A stretch of 64,000 nt of DNA from Ruminococcus turbiniformis (GCF_020687545.1 NZ_JAJEQX010000013.1:1-64000); one strand, 5' to 3'. Shown: positions 36,329 to 43,229, counted from the first letter of the stretch. Notes: generated by a model from the letters alone, not told the origin. Made by a program: numbers and translations.

Positions 36329-36360
36329 ATATTACCCCCCCCCCCCCCGCATTTTGTCAA
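36329..36360 (-). promoter_or_regulatory. Promoter of the catabolic locus with G14 spacer
   Basis: Minus strand: -35 TTGACA (36360-36355) and -10 TAATAT (36334-36329), separated by 20 bases made of AAATGC plus 14 G. The spacing is three bases longer than the optimum of 17. The sister promoter at 36833-36861 shares TTGACAAAAT but has a normal 17-base spacer. Slippage of the G run would tune or switch expression. Confidence 0.72.
36335..36348. repeat. Homopolymer of 14 C (14 G on the transcribed side)
   Basis: Uninterrupted run of 14 C on the plus strand. It lies exactly between the -35 and -10 hexamers of the catabolic promoter and is the longest C/G homopolymer I noticed in the window. Length could also be affected by sequencing or assembly. 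Confidence 0.95.
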
Positions 36361-36460
36361 TATGTAAATATGTCCTGTTTTATTTGTGATTTTTTATGCA
36401 TTTTTAACAATTTTATCTTTTGGGATTTTTTCAGATATATTCAGAATCCGGAAAATGAAA

Positions 36461-36486
36461 GAGGCCCAGCCAAAAAGCTGAACCTC
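36461..36486 (-). terminator. Terminator of the HPr-like gene
   Basis: Minus-strand RNA forms GAGGTTCAGC, a T-rich loop, then GCTGGGCCTC, followed by TTTCATTTT. It separates the HPr-like transcript from the catabolic promoter. Confidence 0.7.
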
Positions 36487-36509
36487 AGAAAAGAAATATG
36501 TAAAAGCTA

Positions 36510-36737
36510 TCAAACCTGATAATTTTTTAGTACTTCAATGGACTTTTCATCGTCAGCCCACGCATAAAGCGTAAGCGGCCCGGAAAGATCGAGACTCAAA
36601 ATACCGAGAAATGATTTCGCATCCACTGTTTTTCTTCCACACACAAGATCGAACTGCCCTTTCAGATTTGCAATGTCATATGAAAACTTTTCTATGGCAT
36701 CAAGAGACCGAAACTGTATATTAAATGATTGTTTCAT
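36510..36737 (-). CDS. HPr-fold protein without the active-site histidine (Crh-like)
   Basis: 75 residues with the HPr fold pattern. The regulatory-serine region is kept as AKSFLGILSLD (serine near residue 42, equivalent to Ser46 of HPr). Where HPr has the phosphorylatable histidine in TGIHARP, this protein has RSLDAIE, so it cannot carry phosphate from Enzyme I. This parallels Bacillus Crh, which acts only in catabolite control through CcpA. It has its own promoter and operator 2, so it is probably co-regulated with the catabolic locus. GGAGGG precedes the start. Confidence 0.75.
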   Translation of the reverse strand: MKQSFNIQFRSLDAIEKFSYDIANLKGQFDLVCGRKTVDAKSFLGILSLDLSGPLTLYAWADDEKSIEVLKNYQV

Positions 36738-36793
36738 AGCATTTCCCTCCGTACCTTTTTCAATTTTTATTTCGTCTCTAATTAATTTTTGTT

Positions 36794-36814
36794 TTACGTT
36801 ATGTCTTGTCGTAA
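36794..36814 (-). promoter_or_regulatory. Operator 2, TTACG-N11-CGTAA
   Basis: Perfect half-sites with the same 11-base spacing as operator 1 and a nearly identical core. It lies 18 bases after the -10 of the HPr-like gene promoter. Confidence 0.7.
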
Positions 36815-36832
36815 CTTTTTCTTTTGATTCGG

Positions 36833-36861
36833 ATTTTAACTCGGCTTTCTTATTTTGTCAA
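36833..36861 (-). promoter_or_regulatory. Promoter of the HPr-like gene
   Basis: -35 TTGACA (36861-36856), 17-base spacer, -10 TAAAAT (36838-36833). Its -35 region is nearly the same as the catabolic promoter, which has the G14 spacer instead. Confidence 0.75.
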
Positions 36862-36984
36862 TAGTTAAATTCTAACTATTCCCTTTTTTTCGTACATTCT
36901 CACTGCTCCGCTCCGCGTCCTGTCCCGCTTTTTCCGGCGTTTTCATAATTTTTCTAAAAATTGAGAACTATGTTCATCAAACTC

Positions 36985-37013
36985 TTGACTTTTTTTATAT
37001 TTCATATTATGAT
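36985..37013 (+). promoter_or_regulatory. Promoter of the ROK-family regulator
   Basis: -35 TTGACT (36985-36990), 17-base AT-rich spacer, -10 TATGAT (37008-37013). Operator 3 begins six bases downstream and covers the probable start site. Confidence 0.7.
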
Positions 37014-37018
37014 TTGAC

Positions 37019-37039
37019 TTACGATAACATTACTTGTAA
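37019..37039 (+). promoter_or_regulatory. Operator 3, TTACG-N11-TGTAA
   Basis: Third copy of the 21-base operator, with one mismatch in the right half-site. Its place over the transcription start suggests autoregulation of the ROK-family gene. Confidence 0.65.
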
Positions 37040-37090
37040 TAACTATTGCCGATATATACAGCAACCAGGTATTATGGAGGTGAAACGATA

Positions 37091-38128
37091 ATGAAGCAGC
37101 CAATCCGAACTACTATGCTGCTGAAACAGCAAAATAAAGAGCTGATTCTCTCTGCTTTCCGTGAAATCGGACAGGGAACACGAAACGAAATTGCCCAGCT
37201 CACGGGCCTGAGTATCTCAACATGTGGCAATATTATCCGTGATCTACTCAAATCCGGGGAACTCAGAGAGGGAGAGCTTGCCCCTTCCCTTGGCGGACGT
37301 CCTTCCAAAGTTTATATTTATAACGCAAACATGTCTCTCGCTCTGGCAATCTCTCTTGTCACAAATAAAGATTTTAATCAGATTGAGCTCGCCACAGTAA
37401 ACCTTTCAGGTGTTGTTCTGACAAAGGAATCTTATATGCAGCCTTTACATAGTCTTTCTTTTGATTTTTTAGACGCCCTTATCGCAAGACAGGTCAGTGT
37501 TTCCCCTGAAATTAAAGTTATCGGGATAGGGATTCCGGGCATGGTTGTTCACGGTGAAGTATTGTATTGCGATATTGAAGAGCTGGATCATTTGAATCTG
37601 AAGGAAATGCTCCAGTCAAAGTACCATGTAAAAGTATTCATTGATAATGAAATGCATTTTAAGGCTTTCGGGTATCATCAAACCCACACTGACATGAATT
37701 TAAAAAATTTTGCTCTGGTTAATGTCCCCGAGGAGCAGACTTACGGAGCCGGATTTATCGTAAATAACCGGCTGATCCGCGGAAATGCTAATTTTTCCGG
37801 TGAAATCAACTATCTGCCCTATGTGTCTTCGAGAAAAGAGCTGATTCGGCAGTGTGCCGAGGACGAAAGCCTTATCAGCCTTATTTCCAAGGTTCTGATA
37901 TCTATTATTACGATTACAGATCCAAAGACCATTGTATTGTGTGGTTTCCGCTTCAACGACAGTCTTCTCCAGCAGGTACAGGAAAAAATCAGCAAGACTC
38001 TTCCGGCACAGCTGCTTCCGGAATTTTATCTGCAGAGGGATATTTCAGATGAATACCTAACCGGGATTATCAGCGTGATACAGAATCTGCTGATCGGCCA
38101 GGAGCCATACGAAGACGATCAGTTTTAA
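37091..38128 (+). CDS. ROK-family transcriptional regulator
   Basis: 345 residues. The N-terminal winged helix (about 10-70) contains ELILSAFREIGQGTRNEIAQ and LTGLSISTCGNIIRDLLKSG, followed by the wing LGGRPSKVY, as in NagC/XylR-type ROK repressors. The ROK sugar-kinase-like domain follows, but the ATP motif and the cysteine/histidine zinc motif are not recognisable and the catalytic region reads IDNEMHFKAFGY, so it is a degenerate sensor domain. The ATG at 37091 has GGAGGTGA upstream. Divergent from, and likely controlling, the HPr-like gene and the catabolic locus. Confidence 0.85.
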   Translation: MKQPIRTTMLLKQQNKELILSAFREIGQGTRNEIAQLTGLSISTCGNIIRDLLKSGELREGELAPSLGGRPSKVYIYNANMSLALAISLVTNKDFNQIELATVNLSGVVLTKESYMQPLHSLSFDFLDALIARQVSVSPEIKVIGIGIPGMVVHGEVLYCDIEELDHLNLKEMLQSKYHVKVFIDNEMHFKAFGYHQTHTDMNLKNFALVNVPEEQTYGAGFIVNNRLIRGNANFSGEINYLPYVSSRKELIRQCAEDESLISLISKVLISIITITDPKTIVLCGFRFNDSLLQQVQEKISKTLPAQLLPEFYLQRDISDEYLTGIISVIQNLLIGQEPYEDDQF

Positions 38129-38253
38129 GCTCTGTTTAATATGACAAAACTACTATTCAGAAGTCACATAGAGCATTCATTCCCGGCTTTCGTCACGTTT
38201 CTTTCTTCCGCGCATATTCTAACACCAGAAAAACACTTGAGGACGCTGGAATA

Positions 38254-38547
38254 ATGGAACAGATCACAAACTATATAAAGCCGGAACTTCTGGCTGTCTC
38301 CGTCGTACTGTACATTATCGGAGCAGCCCTGAAGCAGGCACAGACCGTGCCGGACAAATATATCCCGCTGATCATCGCCGGGATCGGCATTGCTCTCTGT
38401 GCCGCCTGGGTACTTGCCACAAGCCCGGTCCGCACAGTGCCCGAGATTGCTATGGCAGTGTTTACAGCAGTTGTACAGGGTGTGCTGGTCGCCGGACTGA
38501 GCACATATGTAAACCAGATCATCAAACAGGCCGGAAAAAAAGAATAA
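38254..38547 (+). CDS. Phage-type holin (Hol44 / holin V-like)
   Basis: 97 residues with two or three hydrophobic segments (about 12-27, 38-55, 65-88), a charged QIIKQAGKKE tail, and the overall look of Hol44-family holins. GAGGACG precedes the ATG. No endolysin or other phage gene flanks it; the next gene is the thiamine operon. It may be a phage relic or a domesticated export/lysis protein. Confidence 0.65.
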   Translation: MEQITNYIKPELLAVSVVLYIIGAALKQAQTVPDKYIPLIIAGIGIALCAAWVLATSPVRTVPEIAMAVFTAVVQGVLVAGLSTYVNQIIKQAGKKE

Positions 38548-38552
38548 AATGA

Positions 38553-38580
38553 TTGACATCTGAATCGATCGTGATATACT
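38553..38580 (+). promoter_or_regulatory. Promoter of the thiamine operon
   Basis: -35 TTGACA (38553-38558), 16-base spacer, -10 TATACT (38575-38580), just ahead of the TPP riboswitch. Confidence 0.8.
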
Positions 38581-38593
38581 TGTTATTGTAATG

Positions 38594-38680
38594 AAAAGGG
38601 GAGCTTGCATAAGCAGGCTGAGAGGAAGCTGTTTGCTTCGACCCATAACCTGATTTGGATAATGCCAACGTAGGGAATAA
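38594..38680 (+). ncRNA. TPP riboswitch (THI element)
   Basis: Contains the conserved core: GGGGAGCTTGCATAAG, GCTGAGAGGAAGC, then GACCCATAACCTGATTTGGA and AATGCCAACGTAGGGAA. It precedes thiSFGHE and is followed by an intrinsic terminator, so TPP probably causes premature termination. Confidence 0.96.
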
Positions 38681-38699
38681 ATACGAAAGAGATTATTTC

Positions 38700-38730
38700 C
38701 GGGAGTGCGAAGGCATTCCCGCTTTTTTAT
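38700..38730 (+). terminator. Riboswitch-linked intrinsic terminator
   Basis: Stem CGGGAGTGC / GCATTCCCG with a GAAG loop, followed by CTTTTTTATT. Confidence 0.88.
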
Positions 38731-38909
38731 TATTTCTCTTTTTCCGAACAAAGGCCTGCGCCCTTGTACCAAAGATTTCATCAGGTCATTACACATATTT
38801 CAATTTTATATCGTACAACATAGAGTGAACAGGAGTTCATGAAGGGGTGCACCACCGCGGGTGTATTTCTTTGTGAACTCTTTTTTCACACTATGGGAAA
38901 GGAGGCCAT
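38731..38909 (+). promoter_or_regulatory. Second leader segment with a T-box-like hairpin and terminator
   Basis: The stretch to about 38823 shows no clear structure. At 38833-38886 GAGTTCATGAA pairs with TTTGTGAACTC and is followed by six T, an intrinsic terminator right before thiS. Inside the loop GGGGTGCACCACCGCGG partly resembles the T-box GGTGGTACCGCG motif, with extra bases. No T-box stem I is recognisable upstream. Function uncertain. Confidence 0.5.
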
Positions 38910-39107
38910 ATGATCAGAGTCAACGGAGAGGACAAAAACCTGAAAGAAGGTGTCACCCTTCTTTCTTTTCTGGAGCAGGAAGGGTACCAGACCGCACGGA
39001 TTGCCGTGGAGAAAAACGGGGAGATCATTCCCAAAAAGCAGTATGGCGAAACACTGCTTCACAGCGGAGACTCGCTGGAAATCGTAAGCTTTGTAGGAGG
39101 TGGCTGA
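38910..39107 (+). CDS. thiS: Thiazole biosynthesis sulfur carrier
   Basis: 65-residue ubiquitin-like protein starting MIRVNGEDKNL and ending SFVGGG. The C-terminal glycines are adenylated by ThiF and converted to a thiocarboxylate that donates sulfur to the thiazole ring. GGAAAGGAGG precedes the ATG. It overlaps thiF. One extra terminal glycine beyond the usual Gly-Gly is present. Confidence 0.92.
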   Translation: MIRVNGEDKNLKEGVTLLSFLEQEGYQTARIAVEKNGEIIPKKQYGETLLHSGDSLEIVSFVGGG

Positions 39108-39108
39108 T

Positions 39109-39780
39109 ATGACATTTTCAGAAAATGTATCTGCGGAAAACAGATTTACAAAAGCGGAGATTCAGGAAGCACTGTGCAGCCGTCATACCACGGAAATACA
39201 AAAGCGGCTGGACAGCGCGCGCGTGGCGGTTGCCGGACTGGGCGGGCTTGGTTCAAACGTCGCGTTCGCTCTGGCAAGGATCGGTGTCGGACACCTGCAC
39301 CTGATTGACTTTGACAAAGTCGATCTTACAAATCTGAACCGCCAGCAGTATTTCATGCGGCATGTGGGGATGAACAAAACCGACGCACTTAAGGGTGAGC
39401 TGCTGGATATCAACCCATATCTGGATATTAAAACAGACTGTATCCGCGTGACAGAAGAAAATATACCTGAACTTTTTAAAGACGATCCAATCATCTGCGA
39501 AGCCTTTGACGTGCCGGAGAATAAAGCCATGCTTGTAAACGGCATTCTGGGACTGTTTACAGAAAAAATTATCGTCAGCGCATCAGGAATGGCCGGATAC
39601 GGGGACAGCAACTCTATCTGTACAAAAAAAATTACCGATCGGTTTTACCTGTGCGGCGACGAGATAAGTGATTCCAGTCTCGGACAGGGACTGATGGCCC
39701 CCCGGGTATCAATCTGCGCAGGGCATGAAGCCAATCTGATCACCCGGCTTATTATAGACGGGCATACAGCCACGAAATGA
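39109..39780 (+). CDS. thiF: ThiS adenylyltransferase
   Basis: E1-like enzyme of about 223 residues. Nucleotide motif VAVAGLGGLGSNVAFALAR, then LIDFDKVDLTNLNRQQYF with the conserved aspartate and asparagine/arginine residues, and VSASGMAGYGDSN later. This matches the shorter ThiF type of Clostridia that lacks the C-terminal zinc cysteines of E. coli ThiF. Start at 39109; 39100 also possible. It activates ThiS. Confidence 0.92.
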   Translation: MTFSENVSAENRFTKAEIQEALCSRHTTEIQKRLDSARVAVAGLGGLGSNVAFALARIGVGHLHLIDFDKVDLTNLNRQQYFMRHVGMNKTDALKGELLDINPYLDIKTDCIRVTEENIPELFKDDPIICEAFDVPENKAMLVNGILGLFTEKIIVSASGMAGYGDSNSICTKKITDRFYLCGDEISDSSLGQGLMAPRVSICAGHEANLITRLIIDGHTATK

Positions 39781-39878
39781 GCACGCAGCTGACCACGTCG
39801 GATAAGCCATGTCAGGCTTGAAAATTTTACATTTTAAAATTTCTAATAATATTTTTAAGTTTATAAGGAGATGCAGCA

Positions 39879-40658
39879 ATGACAAATTCAAACAATGATA
39901 CATTCTGTCTGGGAGGACACGAATTTCACTCCCGTTTCATATTAGGATCAGGAAAATACTCTCTGGAGCTGATCAAAGCCGCTGTGGAAAACGCAGGCGC
40001 CGAGATCATCACTCTTGCCCTTCGCCGCGCCAATCAGGGCGGACTTGCAAACATTCTTGACTACATTCCGGAGGGCGTCACTCTCCTTCCGAACACCTCC
40101 GGCGCAAGGAACGCTGAGGAGGCCGTCCGCATTGCCCGCCTTTCCAGAGAGATCTGTGAAAGTGACTTTGTAAAGATTGAAGTGATCCACGACTCCAAAT
40201 ACCTCCTGCCGGACAACTACGAGACAATCAAGGCGACAGAAATCCTCGCAAAGGAAGGCTTCGTCGTAATGCCGTACATGTATCCGGATCTGAACGCCGC
40301 AAGAGATCTCGCAAATGCCGGGGCTGCCTGCGTGATGCCGCTTGGCTCTCCGATCGGTTCCAACAAGGGAATCTGCACGAAAGAGTTCATCCAGATTCTG
40401 ATCGACGAGATTGATCTGCCGATCATCGTGGATGCCGGCATCGGAAGACCATCCCAAGCGTGCGAAGCAATGGAAATGGGCGCAGCAGCCGTTATGGCAA
40501 ACACAGCCATCGCAACAGCCGGAGATGTCCCTGCAATGGCAGGCGCATTTAAAAAAGCTATCGAAGCCGGAAGATGCGCATACCTTTCCGGCATGGGACG
40601 GGTAATGGAAAAAGGGGCCAGCGCGTCTTCTCCGCTGACCGGATTTATTCAGGAATAG
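39879..40658 (+). CDS. thiG: Thiazole synthase
   Basis: TIM-barrel enzyme that builds the thiazole phosphate from deoxyxylulose phosphate, dehydroglycine and ThiS thiocarboxylate. Signatures are [15 protein letters not shown], the Schiff-base lysine in FVKIEVIHD near residue 94, [13 protein letters not shown] near 155, and [19 protein letters not shown] near 185. 259 residues. GGAG at good spacing. The 98-base gap after thiF shows no recognised element. Confidence 0.96.
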   Translation: MTNSNNDTFCLGGHEFHSRFILGSGKYSLELIKAAVENAGAEIITLALRRANQGGLANILDYIPEGVTLLPNTSGARNAEEAVRIARLSREICESDFVKIEVIHDSKYLLPDNYETIKATEILAKEGFVVMPYMYPDLNAARDLANAGAACVMPLGSPIGSNKGICTKEFIQILIDEIDLPIIVDAGIGRPSQACEAMEMGAAAVMANTAIATAGDVPAMAGAFKKAIEAGRCAYLSGMGRVMEKGASASSPLTGFIQE

Positions 40659-40671
40659 GAGTGACTGGAAA

Positions 40672-41889
40672 ATGAGCAAAAATGACCACATCAACGAAAG
40701 TATCTTAAGCGATGAAATCCGGGAACACCAGAAGGAAAACCGGATTGATCATATGACATATCTTCCGGACATGGAAGTCATCGATTCCGACGTGATGGAT
40801 CGGGTGATCACCGCCATGAACGAGTACGACTACGACAAATACACGGAAAAGGACGTCATCCGTGCGCTTAACAAAGACAGCCTCACCCCGGAAGATTTTG
40901 CGGCGCTTCTCTCGCCCGCCGCGCTTCCTCATCTGGAAGAGATGGCGCAGAAGGCACAGCAGGAGACACGGAAACATTTCGGAAATTCCGTCTATATGTT
41001 TACTCCGCTCTACATCGCAAACTACTGTGAAAACTACTGCATCTACTGCGGTTTCAACTGCCACAACAAAATCAACAGAGCAAAGCTCAACTACGAAGAA
41101 ATCGAAGAAGAGATGAAGGCCATTGCCGAGACCGGTCTTCAGGAGATTCTCATTCTGACCGGGGAGAGCAAGGCAAAATCTGACGTAAAATATATCGGAG
41201 AGGCATGCAAAATCGCCCGGAAATATTTTAAAGTCATCGGCCTGGAAGTGTATCCGATGAATTCCGATGAGTACCATTATCTCCATGAATGCGGCGTGGA
41301 CTATGTGACGGTATTTCAGGAGACATACAATTCCGACAAATACGAGACACTCCATCTTGCCGGTCACAAACGAATCTTCCCGTATCGTTTCAACACACAG
41401 GAGCGGGCGCTCATGGGCGGCATGAGAGGCGTTGCATTCGCCGCTCTTCTGGGACTTGACGATTTCCGAAAGGACGCGTTCGCCACGGGAATGCACGCAT
41501 ATCTTCTGCAGAGAAAATATCCCCACGCTGAGATTTCCTTCTCCTGCCCGAGACTGCGTCCGATCATCAACAACGACAAGATCAATCCGATGGATGTCCA
41601 CGAAGCACAGCTTCTGCAGGTTGTAACTGCGTACCGTCTCTTCATGCCCTACGCGGGAATCACCATTTCCACCCGGGAATGCGCAAGAGTCAGGGATAAC
41701 ATCGTGAATATCGCGGCAACAAAAATATCCGCCGGAGTAAGCACCGGCATCGGAAGCCATGTGGAGGATCTGGAGGACAAGGGAGACGAGCAGTTTGAGA
41801 TTTCCGACTCCCGCAGTGTGGAAGAAGTGTACAACGACCTGGCCGCGCTCCATCTCCAGCCTGTTATGAGTGATTATATCTATGTATAA
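40672..41889 (+). CDS. thiH: 2-iminoacetate synthase (tyrosine lyase), radical SAM
   Basis: 405 residues with the radical-SAM cluster motif CENYCIYC (C119, C123, C126) followed by GFNCHNKINR. It cleaves tyrosine to p-cresol and dehydroglycine, the oxygen-independent source of the C2-N3 unit for ThiG. This fits anaerobic life. The C-terminal half keeps the YPMNSDEYHYLHECGVDYV-type region and the CARVRDN segment. Its end overlaps thiE by eight bases. Confidence 0.95.
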   Translation: MSKNDHINESILSDEIREHQKENRIDHMTYLPDMEVIDSDVMDRVITAMNEYDYDKYTEKDVIRALNKDSLTPEDFAALLSPAALPHLEEMAQKAQQETRKHFGNSVYMFTPLYIANYCENYCIYCGFNCHNKINRAKLNYEEIEEEMKAIAETGLQEILILTGESKAKSDVKYIGEACKIARKYFKVIGLEVYPMNSDEYHYLHECGVDYVTVFQETYNSDKYETLHLAGHKRIFPYRFNTQERALMGGMRGVAFAALLGLDDFRKDAFATGMHAYLLQRKYPHAEISFSCPRLRPIINNDKINPMDVHEAQLLQVVTAYRLFMPYAGITISTRECARVRDNIVNIAATKISAGVSTGIGSHVEDLEDKGDEQFEISDSRSVEEVYNDLAALHLQPVMSDYIYV

Positions 41890-42523
41890 AGAAATTGATT
41901 TTTCCAATATTATCGCCGTTTCGAACCGGAGTTTAAGCCGTCTGCCCTATCTGGAGCAGGTGGAGCGGATCTGCAGTTTTCACCCGAAGGCATTTCTGCT
42001 GCGGGAAAAAGATCTTCCGGAGGAAGAATATTTAAAACTTGCGCGGGAAGTAAATAAAATCTGCGTGCGGCACGGCGTCGCCCTGATCCCCCACTTCTAT
42101 CCTGAGGCAGCGGAATCACTGGGGTTAGACGTGGTGCATCTTCCTCTCTGGAAATTGAAGACAGTACGGGAAGCGGAAAATACACGAACTGCTGAAGATG
42201 CACGGGCCGCAGAAGCAGCAAGCCTGGATACAGATACAGCATATCTTCATTTCCGCATCGGCGTCTCGGTCCACTCGGCAGAAGAAGCCCGCGAGGCAGT
42301 ACGCCTCGGGGCTTCTTACCTGACAGCCGGGCACGTCTTTCTTACAGACTGTAAAAAGGGACTTCCGGCAAGGGGACTTGATTTCCTGCGGGAAGTCTGC
42401 GAATCGGTGCCGGTACCGGTGTATGGGATCGGCGGGATTCACCTGGATGCAGAGCAGATTGGGGCTGTTCTGAGGCAGGGAGCAGCGGGGGTCTGTATTA
42501 TGTCAGGGATGATGAGGATGTGA
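41882..42523 (+). CDS. thiE: Thiamine-phosphate synthase / TenI-like
   Basis: 213-residue TIM barrel. FLLREKDLPEEEY near residue 43 matches the ThiE substrate loop, IGVSVHSAEEA near 120 and YGIGGIHLDAEQIGAVLRQGAAGV near 185 are family motifs. It couples thiazole phosphate and HMP-PP, though TenI-type aminohydrolase-like paralogues look similar. An insertion rich in Glu/Ala (RTAEDARAAEAA) around residue 100 is unusual. The ATG at 41882 overlaps the thiH stop. No terminator is obvious after it. Confidence 0.82.
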   Translation: MYKEIDFSNIIAVSNRSLSRLPYLEQVERICSFHPKAFLLREKDLPEEEYLKLAREVNKICVRHGVALIPHFYPEAAESLGLDVVHLPLWKLKTVREAENTRTAEDARAAEAASLDTDTAYLHFRIGVSVHSAEEAREAVRLGASYLTAGHVFLTDCKKGLPARGLDFLREVCESVPVPVYGIGGIHLDAEQIGAVLRQGAAGVCIMSGMMRM

Positions 42524-42550
42524 AAAGATTTTCAAAGTTTTAAAAAAGCA

Positions 42551-42579
42551 TTGACAAACCGCACAACAGGCAGTATACT
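42551..42579 (+). promoter_or_regulatory. Promoter of the tRNA gene
   Basis: -35 TTGACA (42551-42556), 17-base spacer, -10 TATACT (42574-42579). Strong match. Confidence 0.85.
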
Positions 42580-42584
42580 ATCTA

Positions 42585-42609
42585 AGTGACTTGCGGAAAG
42601 CAAGTCACT
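42585..42609 (+). repeat. Perfect 10-bp hairpin in the tRNA leader
   Basis: AGTGACTTGC and GCAAGTCACT separated by GGAAA, starting about at +1 and ending four bases before the tRNA. Possible precursor-processing structure. Confidence 0.8.
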
Positions 42610-42613
42610 GTAC

Positions 42614-42684
42614 AGGGGATTGGTCAAATGGTATGATAGGGGTCTCCAAAACCTTTGGTGGGAGTTCGATTCTCTCATCCCCTG
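42614..42684 (+). tRNA. tRNA-Trp (anticodon CCA), atypical
   Basis: 71 bases. Acceptor stem AGGGGAT/ATCCCCT, D-stem GTCA/TGAT with a short seven-base loop, anticodon stem GGGGT/ACCTT around loop CTCCAAA (anticodon CCA), T-stem GGGAG/CTCTC with loop TTCGATT, discriminator G. The CCA end is not encoded (CTGC follows). The short D-loop and weak anticodon stem (two G-T pairs) differ from standard bacterial tRNA-Trp. Confidence 0.82.
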
Positions 42685-42691
42685 CTGGGTG

Positions 42692-42737
42692 TGGTGCTGA
42701 AAGCCGTTGTTCAGGCGGTTTCCAGCACTTTTATTTT
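42692..42737 (+). terminator. Terminator after tRNA-Trp
   Basis: GTGCTGAAAGCCG and CGGTTTCCAGCAC pair with a short loop, followed by TTTTATTTTTT. Confidence 0.85.
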
Positions 42738-42772
42738 TTGAGTTTCTCTGAGTAATCATTGAGTAATCACCA

Positions 42773-42958
42773 TCAATACGTCAGCGCACGGCTGATGATA
42801 TCTTTCCTGTTTGATAACTCGGAATTATCAAAAATGTAATATTGTTCTGTAGTCTTAAAGTTGCTGTGTCCGACCTGCGAGATAATAATACTTTTGAGAG
42901 CAAGCCGGAAAGCCAAGTAATCGCCGTTTCTCCGTTTAAAATCATTCCCCCCGGACAA
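42773..42958 (-). pseudogene. C-terminal remnant of a tyrosine recombinase (integrase)
   Basis: The 61-codon frame carries VGHSNFKTTEQYYI, the second catalytic histidine box (LGHs..TT..Y) including the tyrosine nucleophile region of phage-type integrases. The rest of the enzyme is missing. It faces the tRNA gene 89 bases away, as for elements inserted at tRNA 3' ends. Probably a scar of a lost island. Confidence 0.7.
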
Positions 42959-43032
42959 ATATCTTGATGCTAATGAAATATATCATATAATATATTTAGC
43001 CAGATTAGCCAAATAATAGCAGAGGTGGCCAT

Positions 43033-43229
43033 ATGACTAAAGTAAACATGCCTGGATGCCCAGCGCAGTTTATCCAAACTTGTTAATATGCCGGAAACGA
43101 AACAGGAAGATGTTATCTATCTTGCAAGGAACGGCACTCCTGTTGTCCAGATGACCCTGATTCCGGAAAAACCTGCCGGACAACGAATTGGAGCGGCAGC
43201 AGGGAAGTTTACCGTTCCGGATAAATTTG
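43033..43229 (+). pseudogene. Phd/YefM-type antitoxin remnant, frameshifted
   Basis: Starts MTKVNMP after GAGGTGG. One extra base near 43052 shifts the frame: the next segment reads DAQRSLSKLVNMPETKQED, continuing LARNGTPVVQMTLIP and RIGAAAGKFTVPDKFEF, the typical end of prevent-host-death antitoxins. The last ~15 residues and the toxin gene are missing, replaced by the end of the STAND gene. Broken toxin-antitoxin module. Confidence 0.72.

Larger units (their letters stand above)
36738..37090. other. Divergent control region between HPr-like gene and regulator
   Basis: No gene. It contains two divergent promoters and operators 2 and 3 (listed separately). The middle part (about 36865-36980) is AT-rich with one GC-rich patch; no further structure recognised. 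Confidence 0.6.

Noticed and set aside
38164..38796. 210-codon frame antisense to the holin and TPP riboswitch
   Set aside because: It crosses a clear riboswitch and promoter, has no ribosome binding site and no domain features.
40705..41907. 400-codon frame antisense to thiH
   Set aside because: Shadow of a well-identified radical SAM gene; composition reflects the complementary codons.
42532..42759. 75-codon frame opposite the tRNA gene
   Set aside because: It lies antisense to the tRNA, promoter and terminator; annotation artefact of tRNA sequence.
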